A stretch of DNA of 22,573 nt from RGIG6307 sp964424345 (GCA_964424345.1 CAYRIK010000032.1:1-22573), one strand, 5' to 3'; positions 8,118 to 15,720 are shown, counted from the first letter of the stretch. Numbers and translations are program-made. The notes: generated by a model from the sequence alone, not told the origin.

Positions 8118-8159
8118 ATGATGTCGTTTCATATACTATCAAAAAAAGCAGGTATAAAA

Positions 8160-8774
8160 ATGTTAGATTATCTGTGGGCAGGTATGATTTTGATTGGCAT
8201 TTTCTATGGTGCGGTGAGTGGAAATATGGAAGCGGTTGGAACAGGTGCGCTGGAATCGGCAAAGGAAGCAGTTTCGTTGTCTGTAGCCATGATAGGTGCA
8301 GTAGCACTTTGGAGTGGGTTAATGGAGATTGCCATGCAGTCTGGATTGGTAGAAAAATGGAAAAAAGCCTGTATGCCGTTGTTGAAACGTTTGTTTCCTA
8401 GATTGGATGCAAATGGAGCTGCTTTGGGATATATTGCTGCAAATATGATTGCAAATGTATTAGGGCTTGGATGGGCGTGTACACCAACCGGATTAAAAGC
8501 AATGAAAGCACTGGCTGAGGCTGAAAAAGAAAGACTTGGTGCAAAAACGCTGACTGTTGCGAGTAAAGAGATGTGTACATTTTTAATTTTAAACGTATCT
8601 TCCCTACAATGTATTCCTGTCAATATGATTGTATATCGGACACAATACGGCAGTACAGCTCCGACTGCTATTTTAGTGCCGGCCATTATAGCAACAACAA
8701 TCAGTACAGTTGCAGGTACAGCCTTTGCAATTATGGCAGACCGTATTTGCCGAGAGGAAAGGAATGTCGCATGA
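8160..8774 (+). CDS. spmA: Spore maturation protein A
   Basis: Membrane protein of the nucleoside-recognition/Gate family; in Bacillus SpmA and SpmB are needed for spore-core dehydration and heat resistance. The chosen ATG at 8160 gives 204 residues beginning MLDYLWAGMILIGIFYG, the usual family start, with AGG at 8150-8152 upstream. An earlier in-frame ATG at 8118 abuts the T-run of the preceding terminator and adds 14 unlikely residues. Hydrophobic segments alternate with the conserved LFPRLDANGAALGYIAANMIAN-LGLG-A-TP-GLKAM region (Gate domain). It overlaps spmB by ATGA, so the two are translated together. I found no convincing sporulation-sigma promoter. Confidence 0.93.
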   Translation: MLDYLWAGMILIGIFYGAVSGNMEAVGTGALESAKEAVSLSVAMIGAVALWSGLMEIAMQSGLVEKWKKACMPLLKRLFPRLDANGAALGYIAANMIANVLGLGWACTPTGLKAMKALAEAEKERLGAKTLTVASKEMCTFLILNVSSLQCIPVNMIVYRTQYGSTAPTAILVPAIIATTISTVAGTAFAIMADRICREERNVA

Positions 8775-9295
8775 GTATATTTGCAAAAATTTCTGATATG
8801 ATTTTACCAGCTATTCTTTTTTATATAGTAGGATATGGGCTTATCAGTAAAATTTCTGTGTACGAGCATTTTATAAAAGGGGCAGCAGAAGGTGTAAAAA
8901 CAGTAATACATATGCTGCCAACTTTGATAGGACTTATGGTGGCGGTAGGAATATTAAGAAATTCAGGTTTTTTAGAGCTTTTGGCAAATGTACTGCAGGC
9001 TCCGGCAAGTTTTATTCATATGCCTAAAGAAGTAGTTCCATTAGCAATCGTAAAATTGTTTTCAGGTTCTGCAGCAACGGGAGTTTTATTAGATTTGTTT
9101 AAAACATATGGACCGGATTCTTATATAGGAACAGTTGCTTCACTTATGATGAGCAGTACAGAAACAGTATTTTATACGATGTCTGTTTATTTTCTAGCAG
9201 CAAATATTACGAAGACTAGATACACATTAACAGGCGCTTTGTTTGCAACCTTTTGTGGAATCGCAGCAAGTGTATGGTTGGCAGCATTTTGCTGA
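8771..9295 (+). CDS. spmB: Spore maturation protein B
   Basis: Partner of SpmA, a multi-pass membrane protein of the same Gate-like family. The ATG at 8771 overlaps the spmA stop codon (ATGA) and gives 174 residues, close to the 178 of Bacillus SpmB. Visible landmarks are the N-terminal membrane segment SDMILPAILFYIVGYGL, the loop HMLPTLIGLMVAVGILRNSG, KLFSGSAATGVLLDLFKTYGPDS and SSTETVFYTM-VYF, conserved in SpmB. A longer reading from 8573 lies inside spmA in another frame and is spurious. Confidence 0.93.
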   Translation: MSIFAKISDMILPAILFYIVGYGLISKISVYEHFIKGAAEGVKTVIHMLPTLIGLMVAVGILRNSGFLELLANVLQAPASFIHMPKEVVPLAIVKLFSGSAATGVLLDLFKTYGPDSYIGTVASLMMSSTETVFYTMSVYFLAANITKTRYTLTGALFATFCGIAASVWLAAFC

Positions 9296-9319
9296 TATAA
9301 ATATACTTTACTTATCCTC

Positions 9320-9348
9320 TAGTCAGTTTTGATGGAATTTGTTATAAT
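9320..9348 (+). promoter_or_regulatory. Extended -10 promoter of the Mrr-like gene
   Basis: TGTTATAAT (TG at 9340-9341, TATAAT at 9343-9348) is an extended -10 element. TAGTCA (9320-9325) is 17 bases upstream as a weak -35. The expected start near 9355 leaves a short leader containing GGAGG. Confidence 0.6.
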
Positions 9349-9372
9349 GCGATACAGACGGAGGAAAAGAAG

Positions 9373-9864
9373 ATGAAAGAATTGATCAAACAATTAGTAG
9401 CAACAACGATGGACAAACAAATTTTAACTTTTATTGCTGCAGCACTTATATTTGTGGCAATCATGGTCGCTTTGTATTTTATTTTCCGAAAAAAGCCAAG
9501 AGCAGACTGGGATGGCATGGAAGGACATGAATTTGAATATTTTTGTGCGGAAGTGCTGAAGAAAAATGGATTTGAAGATGTCGTTGTAACAAAGGCGAGC
9601 GGAGATTTCGGCTTGGATATTTTGGCAGAAAAAGATGGCGTTACATACGGAATTCAATGTAAAAGCTATTCATCTTCCGTAGGCATAAAAGCTGTACAGG
9701 AAGTGTATGCTGGCAAAGATTTTTATGACCGCATGGTAGGTGCTGTCATGACAAACCAATATTTTACACAGCCAGCTATAGAAGCGGCAACAAAACTCAA
9801 AGTATTATTGTGGGACAGAGACGTTTTTGAAATTATGTTAAGAAACGCTGATATGGAAGAATAG
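9373..9864 (+). CDS. Membrane-anchored Mrr-like PD-(D/E)XK nuclease domain protein
   Basis: The 163 residues consist of one N-terminal hydrophobic helix (about 18-38, ending FIFRKKPR, so the rest should face the cytoplasm) and a single restriction-endonuclease-like domain. The domain opens with DGMEGHEFEYFCAEVLKKNGFEDV, then GDFGLDILAEKDGVTYGIQCKSY. D82 of GLDIL and the Q95-x-K97 of IQCK are the expected catalytic set of the Mrr/RestrictionEndonuclease-like group. GGAGG at 9360-9364 fixes the start. It has its own promoter and no methyltransferase neighbour. Such stand-alone TM-Mrr proteins are widespread in Firmicutes with little known of their role; cleavage of modified DNA or a repair function is conjecture. 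Confidence 0.78.
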   Translation: MKELIKQLVATTMDKQILTFIAAALIFVAIMVALYFIFRKKPRADWDGMEGHEFEYFCAEVLKKNGFEDVVVTKASGDFGLDILAEKDGVTYGIQCKSYSSSVGIKAVQEVYAGKDFYDRMVGAVMTNQYFTQPAIEAATKLKVLLWDRDVFEIMLRNADMEE

Positions 9865-9906
9865 TCCCATATTTGGAAGAAAATGGAATAAAGACGGAAC
9901 AAAAGA

Positions 9907-9967
9907 TTGACAAATTAAATATCCTGATATATGTTAAAACAAAGGTTCTAAAACGTATGTTTTAGAA
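9907..9967 (+). promoter_or_regulatory. Promoter with downstream dyad operator before the lipoprotein gene
   Basis: Perfect TTGACA (9907-9912), 17-base spacer, TATGTT (9930-9935). About ten bases downstream is a 9-bp inverted repeat, TTCTAAAAC (9946-9954) and GTTTTAGAA (9959-9967), around a 4-base centre, covering the expected start of transcription. It may be a repressor site or an mRNA 5' hairpin. Confidence 0.6.
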
Positions 9968-9991
9968 AAACAAAAACAGGAGGGATATGAT

Positions 9992-10573
9992 ATGAAAAAG
10001 TGGAAATTGGCATTGCTTGTAGGCGTGATGACTGTTGGATTATGTGGATGCAGTTTAGATAAGACAAAAGAACCGGTTCAAGATGTAACAAAGACCGAAA
10101 GTACAGAACAGAGTACAGCAACTGAGGAAACCGTCAAGACAGAGATTGCTGCAACCGAGAGTGAGACAGAAGAAACTATAGAAACAGTTGATTTGAGTGG
10201 TATAAATCCTGATGCTGCAAGTGAAATCCAACATACATTAGATATGATTTATGAAACAATCGCATTAACAGACAAAACAGGTGCAGAACATGTAATCAAA
10301 ACAACACTTCAGCTTATGGGTGTGGCAGTAGGCAATTCTTTAGTAGAAGATCAAGTAGAGCTTGTAGTAAAGGATTGGAAGTTAAGAAAGAGTAAAGAAG
10401 AATGGAAGGAATTTTTAGAAAAGTATCAGATTGTTGATGCTGAATATAATATTTTAAATTCCGAGAAAGCAGAAGGTGAGCTTACATCAGCAGGACTTTC
10501 TATTACCGTTTATGATTACTGTGGATTAGGTCAGCTTGACATGGTAGAATGGATTAAAAGTGATTTAGAATAA
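9992..10573 (+). CDS. Predicted lipoprotein of unknown function
   Basis: The 193 residues begin with a signal sequence (MKKWK, hydrophobic LALLVGVMTVGL) and a lipobox LCGC with C20 as the lipidated residue, so the protein should be anchored to the outer face of the membrane. A Thr/Glu-rich linker (about 25-65, repeated TE and TES units) leads to a globular C-terminal domain of about 125 residues with HTLDMIYETIAL, LMGVAVGNSLVEDQVELVVKDWKL and an acidic end. I do not recognise the domain. GGAGG (9981-9985) precedes the ATG. It stands alone between its own promoter and a terminator. Confidence 0.8.
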   Translation: MKKWKLALLVGVMTVGLCGCSLDKTKEPVQDVTKTESTEQSTATEETVKTEIAATESETEETIETVDLSGINPDAASEIQHTLDMIYETIALTDKTGAEHVIKTTLQLMGVAVGNSLVEDQVELVVKDWKLRKSKEEWKEFLEKYQIVDAEYNILNSEKAEGELTSAGLSITVYDYCGLGQLDMVEWIKSDLE

Positions 10574-10578
10574 ATAGA

Positions 10579-10651
10579 GGCATTTGATTTAGAAACAGTG
10601 CAACACATTAGGCAGTAGAAAATTCTACTGCCTAAAAAAATGCCATTTTTT
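10579..10651 (+). terminator. Two-tier terminator after the lipoprotein gene
   Basis: An 11-bp perfect stem, TTAGGCAGTAG (10608-10618) with CTACTGCCTAA (10625-10635), sits inside an outer stem GGCATTT (10579-10585) with AAATGCC (10638-10644). Six T follow at 10646-10651. The A-run after the inner stem would also serve as terminator for the opposite strand. Confidence 0.75.
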
Positions 10652-11014
10652 AGTTTGGTATGGACGGAATATGTTAGAAAATAGAATCGTAAAAATAAAG
10701 TGAAAAAGTAAGAGAAACGTATTGCAATGTCGAAAAAATAGTGCTACAATTTATTTAAAACAAACGATTGATTGGAATGAAATAAAAACAATAGCCAGAG
10801 GGCATTTATATATACATTTAGGAAGGAGGAGGGACCAATGTTTTAGGAACCTTGACAATAAAAATACAAATGATAAAATACAAAAGTGTGTAATGGGGAT
10901 TACATATAGATGAAAAATATTTTCCATAATGAACAGTTTGTATGAGAATTGTTCGTGGAGCCATCCGTATGACAGCGCAAGGATGTACGTTACAAAGGAT
11001 ATGGAGAAAAGAAA
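10652..11014 (+). promoter_or_regulatory. 360-bp regulatory gap with tandem promoters before the TetR gene
   Basis: No credible gene is seen. P1: TTGCAA (10722-10727), 17 bases, TACAAT (10745-10750). P2: TTGACA (10852-10857), 16 bases, extended -10 with TG at 10871-10872 and TAAAAT at 10874-10879. Between them a very strong Shine-Dalgarno run (GGAAGGAGGAGGG, 10821-10833) is followed by ATG-TTT-TAG at 10838, a two-codon reading frame. Downstream of P2 are an imperfect inverted repeat, GAACAGTT (10931-10938) with AATTGTTC (10947-10954), and a small CATCC/GGATG dyad (10962-10985); either could be an autoregulatory site. Confidence 0.55.
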
Positions 11015-11614
11015 ATGGCGGTTTATACCAAAGAACAGTTTTTAGCAAAAAAGATAGATCTTATGGAAAAGTGTTATGAATGTTTTGCAGAGCATGGGTT
11101 GCATGGAACTGGAATCAGAGCATTAGGCAAGTATTGCGGATGCAATCCGGCTGTATTATATACATATTTTGAAGATTTGGATGATTTGATTATTCAGTCT
11201 ACGGAGTATTGTATGAGTAAGGTCGAAGATGATTTCATGGCAAAAGCTCCTGTGAATGTGCCTGATTTGTGGCGATTTATTGATGAAATTCCATATTGGA
11301 CGGCAGAAAAGCATGGAAAGAAGTATCGCTTGATGTATCAAGTGTATACACATCCAAAGTATAGAGAATATGGTCAGAAATTCTTTGCAGGAGTGGATAA
11401 GCGTTATACGGAATATGCAAAACTCTTAGAAGAGAAGATTGGCATTCCATATGAAATCACAACGCCATTGATTTTTATTCTCATCCGAGCTTGTGTACAC
11501 TATGCTCTGTTTGAAGATGAATTTTATTTAAAATCTCAGATTGGAGTATTAAAGCAAAGTATTCAACTGTTTATGGAAAAATTTGAATTACAAAAGAGAA
11601 ATAACGAAGAATAA
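11015..11614 (+). CDS. TetR/AcrR-family transcriptional regulator
   Basis: A 199-residue regulator with the TetR layout. The N-terminal helices start KIDLMEKCYECFAEHGLHGTGIRALGKYCG and the helix-turn-helix continues GCNPAVLYTYFEDLDDLI (roughly residues 34-58), matching the family pattern of T-x-IA-x-AGVS-x-LY-YF-K. The C-terminal two thirds (MSKVEDDF onward) is an all-helical ligand/dimer domain, rich in Tyr and Phe; its ligand cannot be predicted. GGAG at 11003-11006 precedes the ATG. It is bounded by its own tandem promoters and a terminator, so it is monocistronic. The dyads upstream suggest autorepression; the remote target is not evident from neighbours. Confidence 0.88.
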   Translation: MAVYTKEQFLAKKIDLMEKCYECFAEHGLHGTGIRALGKYCGCNPAVLYTYFEDLDDLIIQSTEYCMSKVEDDFMAKAPVNVPDLWRFIDEIPYWTAEKHGKKYRLMYQVYTHPKYREYGQKFFAGVDKRYTEYAKLLEEKIGIPYEITTPLIFILIRACVHYALFEDEFYLKSQIGVLKQSIQLFMEKFELQKRNNEE

Positions 11615-11618
11615 TAGC

Positions 11619-11678
11619 AAAGCATACATGTTTATCTGGTGCAGGTCAGATGAATATGTATGCTTTGTTATTTTATTT
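11619..11678 (+). terminator. Terminator after the TetR gene
   Basis: AAAGCATACAT (11619-11629) pairs with ATGTATGCTTT (11656-11666), with an inner ATCTG/CAGAT extension. A T-rich tail (GTTATTTTATTT) follows. The ATG at 11650 lies inside this hairpin and is not a gene start. Confidence 0.75.
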
Positions 11679-11751
11679 AGGAAGCGAGTTTTGGAATGGG
11701 AAAATTAGTGAGCAGGTCTATGTTATTGTTGAAAAAAATTCTCAAAAAACA

Positions 11752-11787
11752 TTGACAAATATTTATAGTAAGTTTAGGCTAATCTCA
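11752..11787 (+). promoter_or_regulatory. feoAB promoter overlapped by a DtxR/IdeR-like iron box
   Basis: Perfect TTGACA (11752-11757), 17-base spacer, -10 TAGGCT (11775-11780). The -10 lies within TAAGTTTAGGCTAATCTCA (11769-11787), which by hand alignment matches 15 of 19 positions of the IdeR/DtxR consensus TTAGGTTAGGCTAACCTAA and is itself a partial dyad. A DtxR-family repressor bound with Fe(II) there would block RNA polymerase, which fits the iron importer downstream. Confidence 0.72.
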
Positions 11788-11814
11788 GAAAACAAAAGAA
11801 AAGAGGAATTTGGA

Positions 11815-14157
11815 ATGACTTTAAAAGATTTAGAAGTAGGAAAATCTGCAAAAGTCTTAACGGTTGGTGGAAATGGAGTATTGCGTCAGCATTTTTTGGA
11901 TATGGGTGTTATACCGGGTGTTTTGGTAACAGTTGTGAAATATGCGCCTATGGGAGATCCGATTGAGATTCGTATCCATGGATATGAATTGACTCTTCGT
12001 TTAGACGATGCGGCAAAGATTGAAGTAGAAGCAGTAGAGGCTTGTGAAGAAAAAGAAAATAAAAAACAGGTTCGTGAGAAGCAAGAGCATCCAGGACTTG
12101 GTGAAGGCGGTAAGTTTCATCCAAAGGGAAGTGGAAATCCGTTGCCAGATGGAACAGTATTAACATTTGCATTGGTTGGTAATCAAAACTGTGGAAAAAC
12201 AACATTGTTTAATCAGTTGACAGGTTCCAGACAGCATGTAGGTAATTTCCCAGGTGTTACAGTAGATCGTAAAGATGGTTCCATTATAGGACATGATGAT
12301 ACGTTGATTACAGATCTTCCTGGTATTTATTCTATGTCCCCATATTCCAGTGAGGAATTGGTTTCCAGAGATTTTGTGTTAAGGGATAGACCAAAGGCAA
12401 TTATCAATATTGTGGATGCGACCAATATCGAAAGAAATCTGTATTTGACGATGCAGCTTTTGGAAATGGATACACCAGTTGTAGTAGCGTTGAATATGAT
12501 GGATGAGTTGACTGGAAATGGCGGTTCTATTGATGTTAATGCAATGGAAGCAATGCTTGGTGTGCCAGTTGTTCCAATATCTGCTGCCAAAAATCAAGGT
12601 ATTTATGAACTGGTAGAACATGCACTTCATGTAGCAAAATATCAGGAAAAACCATCCAGACAAGATTTCTGTGATCAAAAAGAGCATGCTGGTGCAGTAC
12701 ATCGTTGTCTGCATGCAGTCAGTCATTTGATTGAAGACCATGCAACAGCAGCAGGGATTCCAATTCGATTTGCGGCAGGAAAGGTAATCGAAGGGGATGA
12801 ACAGATTCTTGCTAAGCTGAAATTAGATGAAAATGAAAAAGAAATGTTAGAGCATATCATGGTTCAAATGGAAAAAGAACGTGGTATGGATCGAAATGCA
12901 GCGATTGCAGATATGCGTTTTTCTTTTATTATGAAAGTTTGTGATGAATGTGTATCAAAACCACATGTAAGCAAAGAACATGTCAGAAGTCAGAAACTGG
13001 ACAAGCTTTTGACTGGAAAGTATACAGCTATTCCAATTTTTATCGGTGTTATGGGACTTGTATTTTATCTGACCTTTAATGTGATAGGAGCATGGCTTCA
13101 GGATTTGATGGCTTTAGGCGTGGAAATGTTGACTGCATGGACGGATCAGGCGTTGACTAGTGCCGGTGTGAATGAGGTACTGCATAGTCTTGTCATAGAC
13201 GGAATTTTTGAAGGTGTCGGAAGTGTACTTAGTTTCTTGCCGATTATTGTAACGATGTTTTTCTTTTTATCTATATTAGAAGATAGCGGATATATCGCAA
13301 GAGTAGCATTTTTTATGGACAAACTTTTAAGAAAGCTAGGATTATCCGGAAGAAGTATTGTTCCAATGCTGATTGGATTTGGATGTACAGTACCAGCTGT
13401 TATGTCTTCCAGAACATTGCCAAGTGACAGAGATCGTAAGATTACGATTTTGCTGACACCATTTATGAGCTGTACAGCAAAACTTCCAATTTATACATTC
13501 TTCGTAAATGCATTCTTCCCAAAACATGGTGGTTTGATTATGACAGGATTGTATGTACTTGGAATTATCGTAGGAATTGCAGTAGCATTTTTATACAAAA
13601 AGACAATGTTCAAAGGAGAGGCCGTTCCATTTGTTATGGAATTGCCAAACTACAGAATGCCAAGTGCAAGAAGTGTAATACAGCTTCTTTGGGAAAAATC
13701 AAAAGATTTCCTCCAGAGAGCATTTTCCGTTATTTTAATTGCAACTGTTGTAGTATGGGTACTTCAGAGTTTTGATTTCCACTTTAATTTAGTGGCGGAT
13801 TCTAAGGACAGTATTCTTGCAGCAATTTCCAGTATCCTTGTTCCAATCTTTAAGCCATTAGGATTAGGAGATTGGAGAATTGTGACTGCTTTAATCAGTG
13901 GTGTGATGGCAAAGGAAAGTGTTGTTTCTGTATTAGAAGTGTTGTTTGGAGTAGAAGGCGGTGTAACAGCAGCTATGAGTTCTCTCGCAGCCGCATCCTT
14001 GCTTGTATTTAGTTTATTGTATACACCATGTATTGCAGCGATTGCAGCAATTAAGAGAGAATTAGGAAGCAAGTGGGCAGTATATGTAGTGTTATGGCAG
14101 TGCAGCGTCGCATGGGTTGCCGCATTTTTAGTAAAATTAATTGGTATGATATTATAA
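11815..14157 (+). CDS. feoB: FeoA-FeoB fusion, ferrous iron transporter
   Basis: Fe(II) uptake through the cytoplasmic membrane. The 780-residue protein joins a complete FeoA SH3-like domain (1-76, TLKDLEVGKSAKV...LRLDDAAKIEV) by a charged linker (77-110) to FeoB. The G domain has G1 GNQNCGKTT (122-130), G2 threonine in PGVTV (146-150), G3 DLPG (167-170), G4 NMMD (227-230) and G5 SAAK (256-259). Multiple membrane segments follow, including the Gate motif IGFGCTVPAVMSSRTL and its second copy near the C-terminus (FMSCTAKLPIYTFF). The start at 11815 is supported by AGAGGA (11801-11806) and by FeoA homology; the in-frame ATG at 11650 lies in the preceding terminator and upstream of the promoter. 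Usually feoA and feoB are separate genes. No FeoC is present. Confidence 0.93.
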   Translation: MTLKDLEVGKSAKVLTVGGNGVLRQHFLDMGVIPGVLVTVVKYAPMGDPIEIRIHGYELTLRLDDAAKIEVEAVEACEEKENKKQVREKQEHPGLGEGGKFHPKGSGNPLPDGTVLTFALVGNQNCGKTTLFNQLTGSRQHVGNFPGVTVDRKDGSIIGHDDTLITDLPGIYSMSPYSSEELVSRDFVLRDRPKAIINIVDATNIERNLYLTMQLLEMDTPVVVALNMMDELTGNGGSIDVNAMEAMLGVPVVPISAAKNQGIYELVEHALHVAKYQEKPSRQDFCDQKEHAGAVHRCLHAVSHLIEDHATAAGIPIRFAAGKVIEGDEQILAKLKLDENEKEMLEHIMVQMEKERGMDRNAAIADMRFSFIMKVCDECVSKPHVSKEHVRSQKLDKLLTGKYTAIPIFIGVMGLVFYLTFNVIGAWLQDLMALGVEMLTAWTDQALTSAGVNEVLHSLVIDGIFEGVGSVLSFLPIIVTMFFFLSILEDSGYIARVAFFMDKLLRKLGLSGRSIVPMLIGFGCTVPAVMSSRTLPSDRDRKITILLTPFMSCTAKLPIYTFFVNAFFPKHGGLIMTGLYVLGIIVGIAVAFLYKKTMFKGEAVPFVMELPNYRMPSARSVIQLLWEKSKDFLQRAFSVILIATVVVWVLQSFDFHFNLVADSKDSILAAISSILVPIFKPLGLGDWRIVTALISGVMAKESVVSVLEVLFGVEGGVTAAMSSLAAASLLVFSLLYTPCIAAIAAIKRELGSKWAVYVVLWQCSVAWVAAFLVKLIGMIL

Positions 14158-14184
14158 AAGTGCCGATTGCAAATATATGAAAGC

Positions 14185-14218
14185 AAAAAAGAAAGGAGCA
14201 AAAGCTCCTTTCTTTTTT
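14185..14218. terminator. Bidirectional terminator between feoAB and the dehydrogenase gene
   Basis: A 15-bp perfect stem: six A plus GAAAGGAGC (14185-14199), loop AAAA, then GCTCCTTTC plus six T (14204-14218). The A and T flanks make it work for both converging transcripts. Confidence 0.92.
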
Positions 14219-14254
14219 GTTAGGTTAAAGCATATTTATTTCTTAATGAACAAA

Positions 14255-15508
14255 TTACAATCTAGGTGCATGTGCTAACAGATATTGTTCTGCTTCTGCA
14301 CACCACTGACCACCGTTACGTTCTACGATTACAGCTAATTCACGATACATAGGATCTGTTTCGCCTAATTTTGCTAAATCTGCAATTGCAACTAAAGGAA
14401 TATCTAATTCATTGTAACATACCTTTTTAGCACCGCTTGGTTTTTCCATAGCGAATAATGTATCGCTTACTGCCTTTAAGCCTAAGATATGAGAAACGAT
14501 AGCGCCGGCGTTAATCTTGTCTTCTTCTACAAGGTGGATAATATCTGTCATATCCTGAGGAATACTTCCGGCAGTACCAACTACATGAATGCCGTCATAA
14601 TGTACACGATACAGATTTAAAGCACCTGGGAAATCGTGGATAGCAGGGCCGGCAAAGAAATTAATACAGCCATCTTCGCGACAGATTTCTTCAGCCTGTG
14701 TAAATAATGAAGCAACAGGAACCATAACGAATACGTCATCAAATCCGCCATTGGATAATTCTTTTAAGAAAGCAACAGGGTCTTCTACATTAGAAGTATT
14801 TACATACTGTAAATCTACACCTTTTTCTTTGGCATGTTCAGGGGAACACATTTTTGCAGCATAATCAAGACGTTCCTGATTTAAGTCAGTAACAACAACC
14901 TGAGAAACACCTGCATAGCCGAGAGCAAGTTCTACACAGCCGATACCCATAGGACCTGCACCGCCAAGGATAGCAAGACGACCAGATGCTTTTGCACCAT
15001 CTGTTCTTTCGTAATTTGTATAGTCTGTGTGGTATAAGCCTTTGTAACCACGAATACAGCATGCAAGACTTTCTGCAAGAGAGCCTTTGAAGTAGCTGTC
15101 ACCTTCATAAGGAAGTAAACATCCTCTGTCTAATACGACTTTTGGAACAACAGCATACTGTGTATTACCACCGATGTAAGGATAAGAATATCCAGGATCG
15201 TAGCCACTTTCTAATTTTAAAGCAGGCTGGATTACGATTTTTTGACCGATTTTCCATTCGTCCTTTAAGGAGTCACCAACTTGTAAAATTTCACCACACA
15301 TTTCGTGTCCGATAATAACAGGCTGTTCTGCGATGTTTTCAGGAACACGTTTGTGAGCGGTACCTTGTTTGATTGCTTTGTAAGTGGAAGCACAGACAGA
15401 GTCGCTGACTACACGAATCAGAATTTCTTCGTCTGTAATTTCTGGAAGTTCAAATTCTTCCAGACGGATATCATTTGCACCATATAAGCGTACTGCTTTT
15501 GTTTTCAT
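14255..15508 (-). CDS. Zinc-dependent medium-chain alcohol dehydrogenase, SorE-like
   Basis: A 417-residue NAD(P)-dependent oxidoreductase. The N-terminal catalytic domain shows likely zinc ligands C39 (SVCASTYKA), H68-E69 (GHEMCGEI) and E146 (SLAESLACC). The Rossmann domain has GGAGPMGIG (182-190) and a terminal aspartate in VVVTDL. The four-cysteine structural-zinc lobe of classical alcohol dehydrogenases is absent and replaced by ALKLESGYDPGYSYPYIGGNTQY. This pattern and length resemble L-sorbose-1-phosphate reductase (SorE) relatives. GGAGG is seven bases before its ATG on the minus strand. Divergence from rhaA suggests a role in deoxysugar or lactaldehyde/propanediol redox metabolism; the substrate is not determined by sequence. 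Alternatives: lactaldehyde reductase, ketose-1-phosphate reductase. Confidence 0.8.
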   Translation of the reverse strand: MKTKAVRLYGANDIRLEEFELPEITDEEILIRVVSDSVCASTYKAIKQGTAHKRVPENIAEQPVIIGHEMCGEILQVGDSLKDEWKIGQKIVIQPALKLESGYDPGYSYPYIGGNTQYAVVPKVVLDRGCLLPYEGDSYFKGSLAESLACCIRGYKGLYHTDYTNYERTDGAKASGRLAILGGAGPMGIGCVELALGYAGVSQVVVTDLNQERLDYAAKMCSPEHAKEKGVDLQYVNTSNVEDPVAFLKELSNGGFDDVFVMVPVASLFTQAEEICREDGCINFFAGPAIHDFPGALNLYRVHYDGIHVVGTAGSIPQDMTDIIHLVEEDKINAGAIVSHILGLKAVSDTLFAMEKPSGAKKVCYNELDIPLVAIADLAKLGETDPMYRELAVIVERNGGQWCAEAEQYLLAHAPRL

Positions 15509-15557
15509 AACAATCCTCCGTATGTAATATTTGATATATCATTTTTAATTTTACTCT

Positions 15558-15586
15558 ATCATACCATTTATTTGGAGTTTGGTAAA
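15558..15586 (-). promoter_or_regulatory. Promoter of the divergent dehydrogenase gene
   Basis: On the minus strand: TTTACC (15586-15581), 17-base spacer, TATGAT (15563-15558) preceded by TGG, an extended -10. The expected start is about 45 bases upstream of the ATG. Confidence 0.65.
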
Positions 15587-15631
15587 GAGAAACAGAAGCA
15601 AGAAGTATTTGAAAAGTTAGTAACCTCGTAC

Positions 15632-15660
15632 TTTACATATGTCGTATTTTAGGTTAAAAT
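15632..15660 (+). promoter_or_regulatory. Promoter of rhaA
   Basis: TTTACA (15632-15637), 17-base spacer, TAAAAT (15655-15660), each one mismatch from consensus. An inverted TAACCT (15621-15626) / AGGTTA (15651-15656) pair brackets it, and a further palindrome AACCTATTAGGTT lies at 15721-15733. The leader to the proposed start is about 147 bases. Confidence 0.65.
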
Positions 15661-15720
15661 AAGGGTGTATTCAGCAATAAAGACAAGCAGATTTACATGG
15701 TTTGTTTTGTGTTTATTTAC

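Noticed and set aside
8121..8145. Sporulation sigma (E or G) promoter for spmA (CATATACTA)
   Set aside because: The -10-like string has no acceptable -35 at the right spacing and would start almost at the ribosome site.
8118..8159. Longer start for spmA
   Set aside because: The ATG touches the T-run of the preceding terminator and has no ribosome site; the family begins at MLDYLWAG (8160).
8204..8686. 160-codon open frame on the minus strand opposite spmA
   Set aside because: Shadow of the spmA membrane-protein codons; no start context.
8573..8770. Longer reading of spmB
   Set aside because: It is spmA DNA in another frame; the ATGA overlap and family length fix the start at 8771.
10722..10913. 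63-codon TTG-start frame in the gap before the TetR gene
   Set aside because: Its start overlaps a promoter -35, it has no ribosome site, and its composition is not protein-like.
11650..11814. Upstream in-frame ATG of feoAB
   Set aside because: It lies inside the TetR-gene terminator hairpin and upstream of the feoAB promoter and iron box; FeoA homology begins at 11815.
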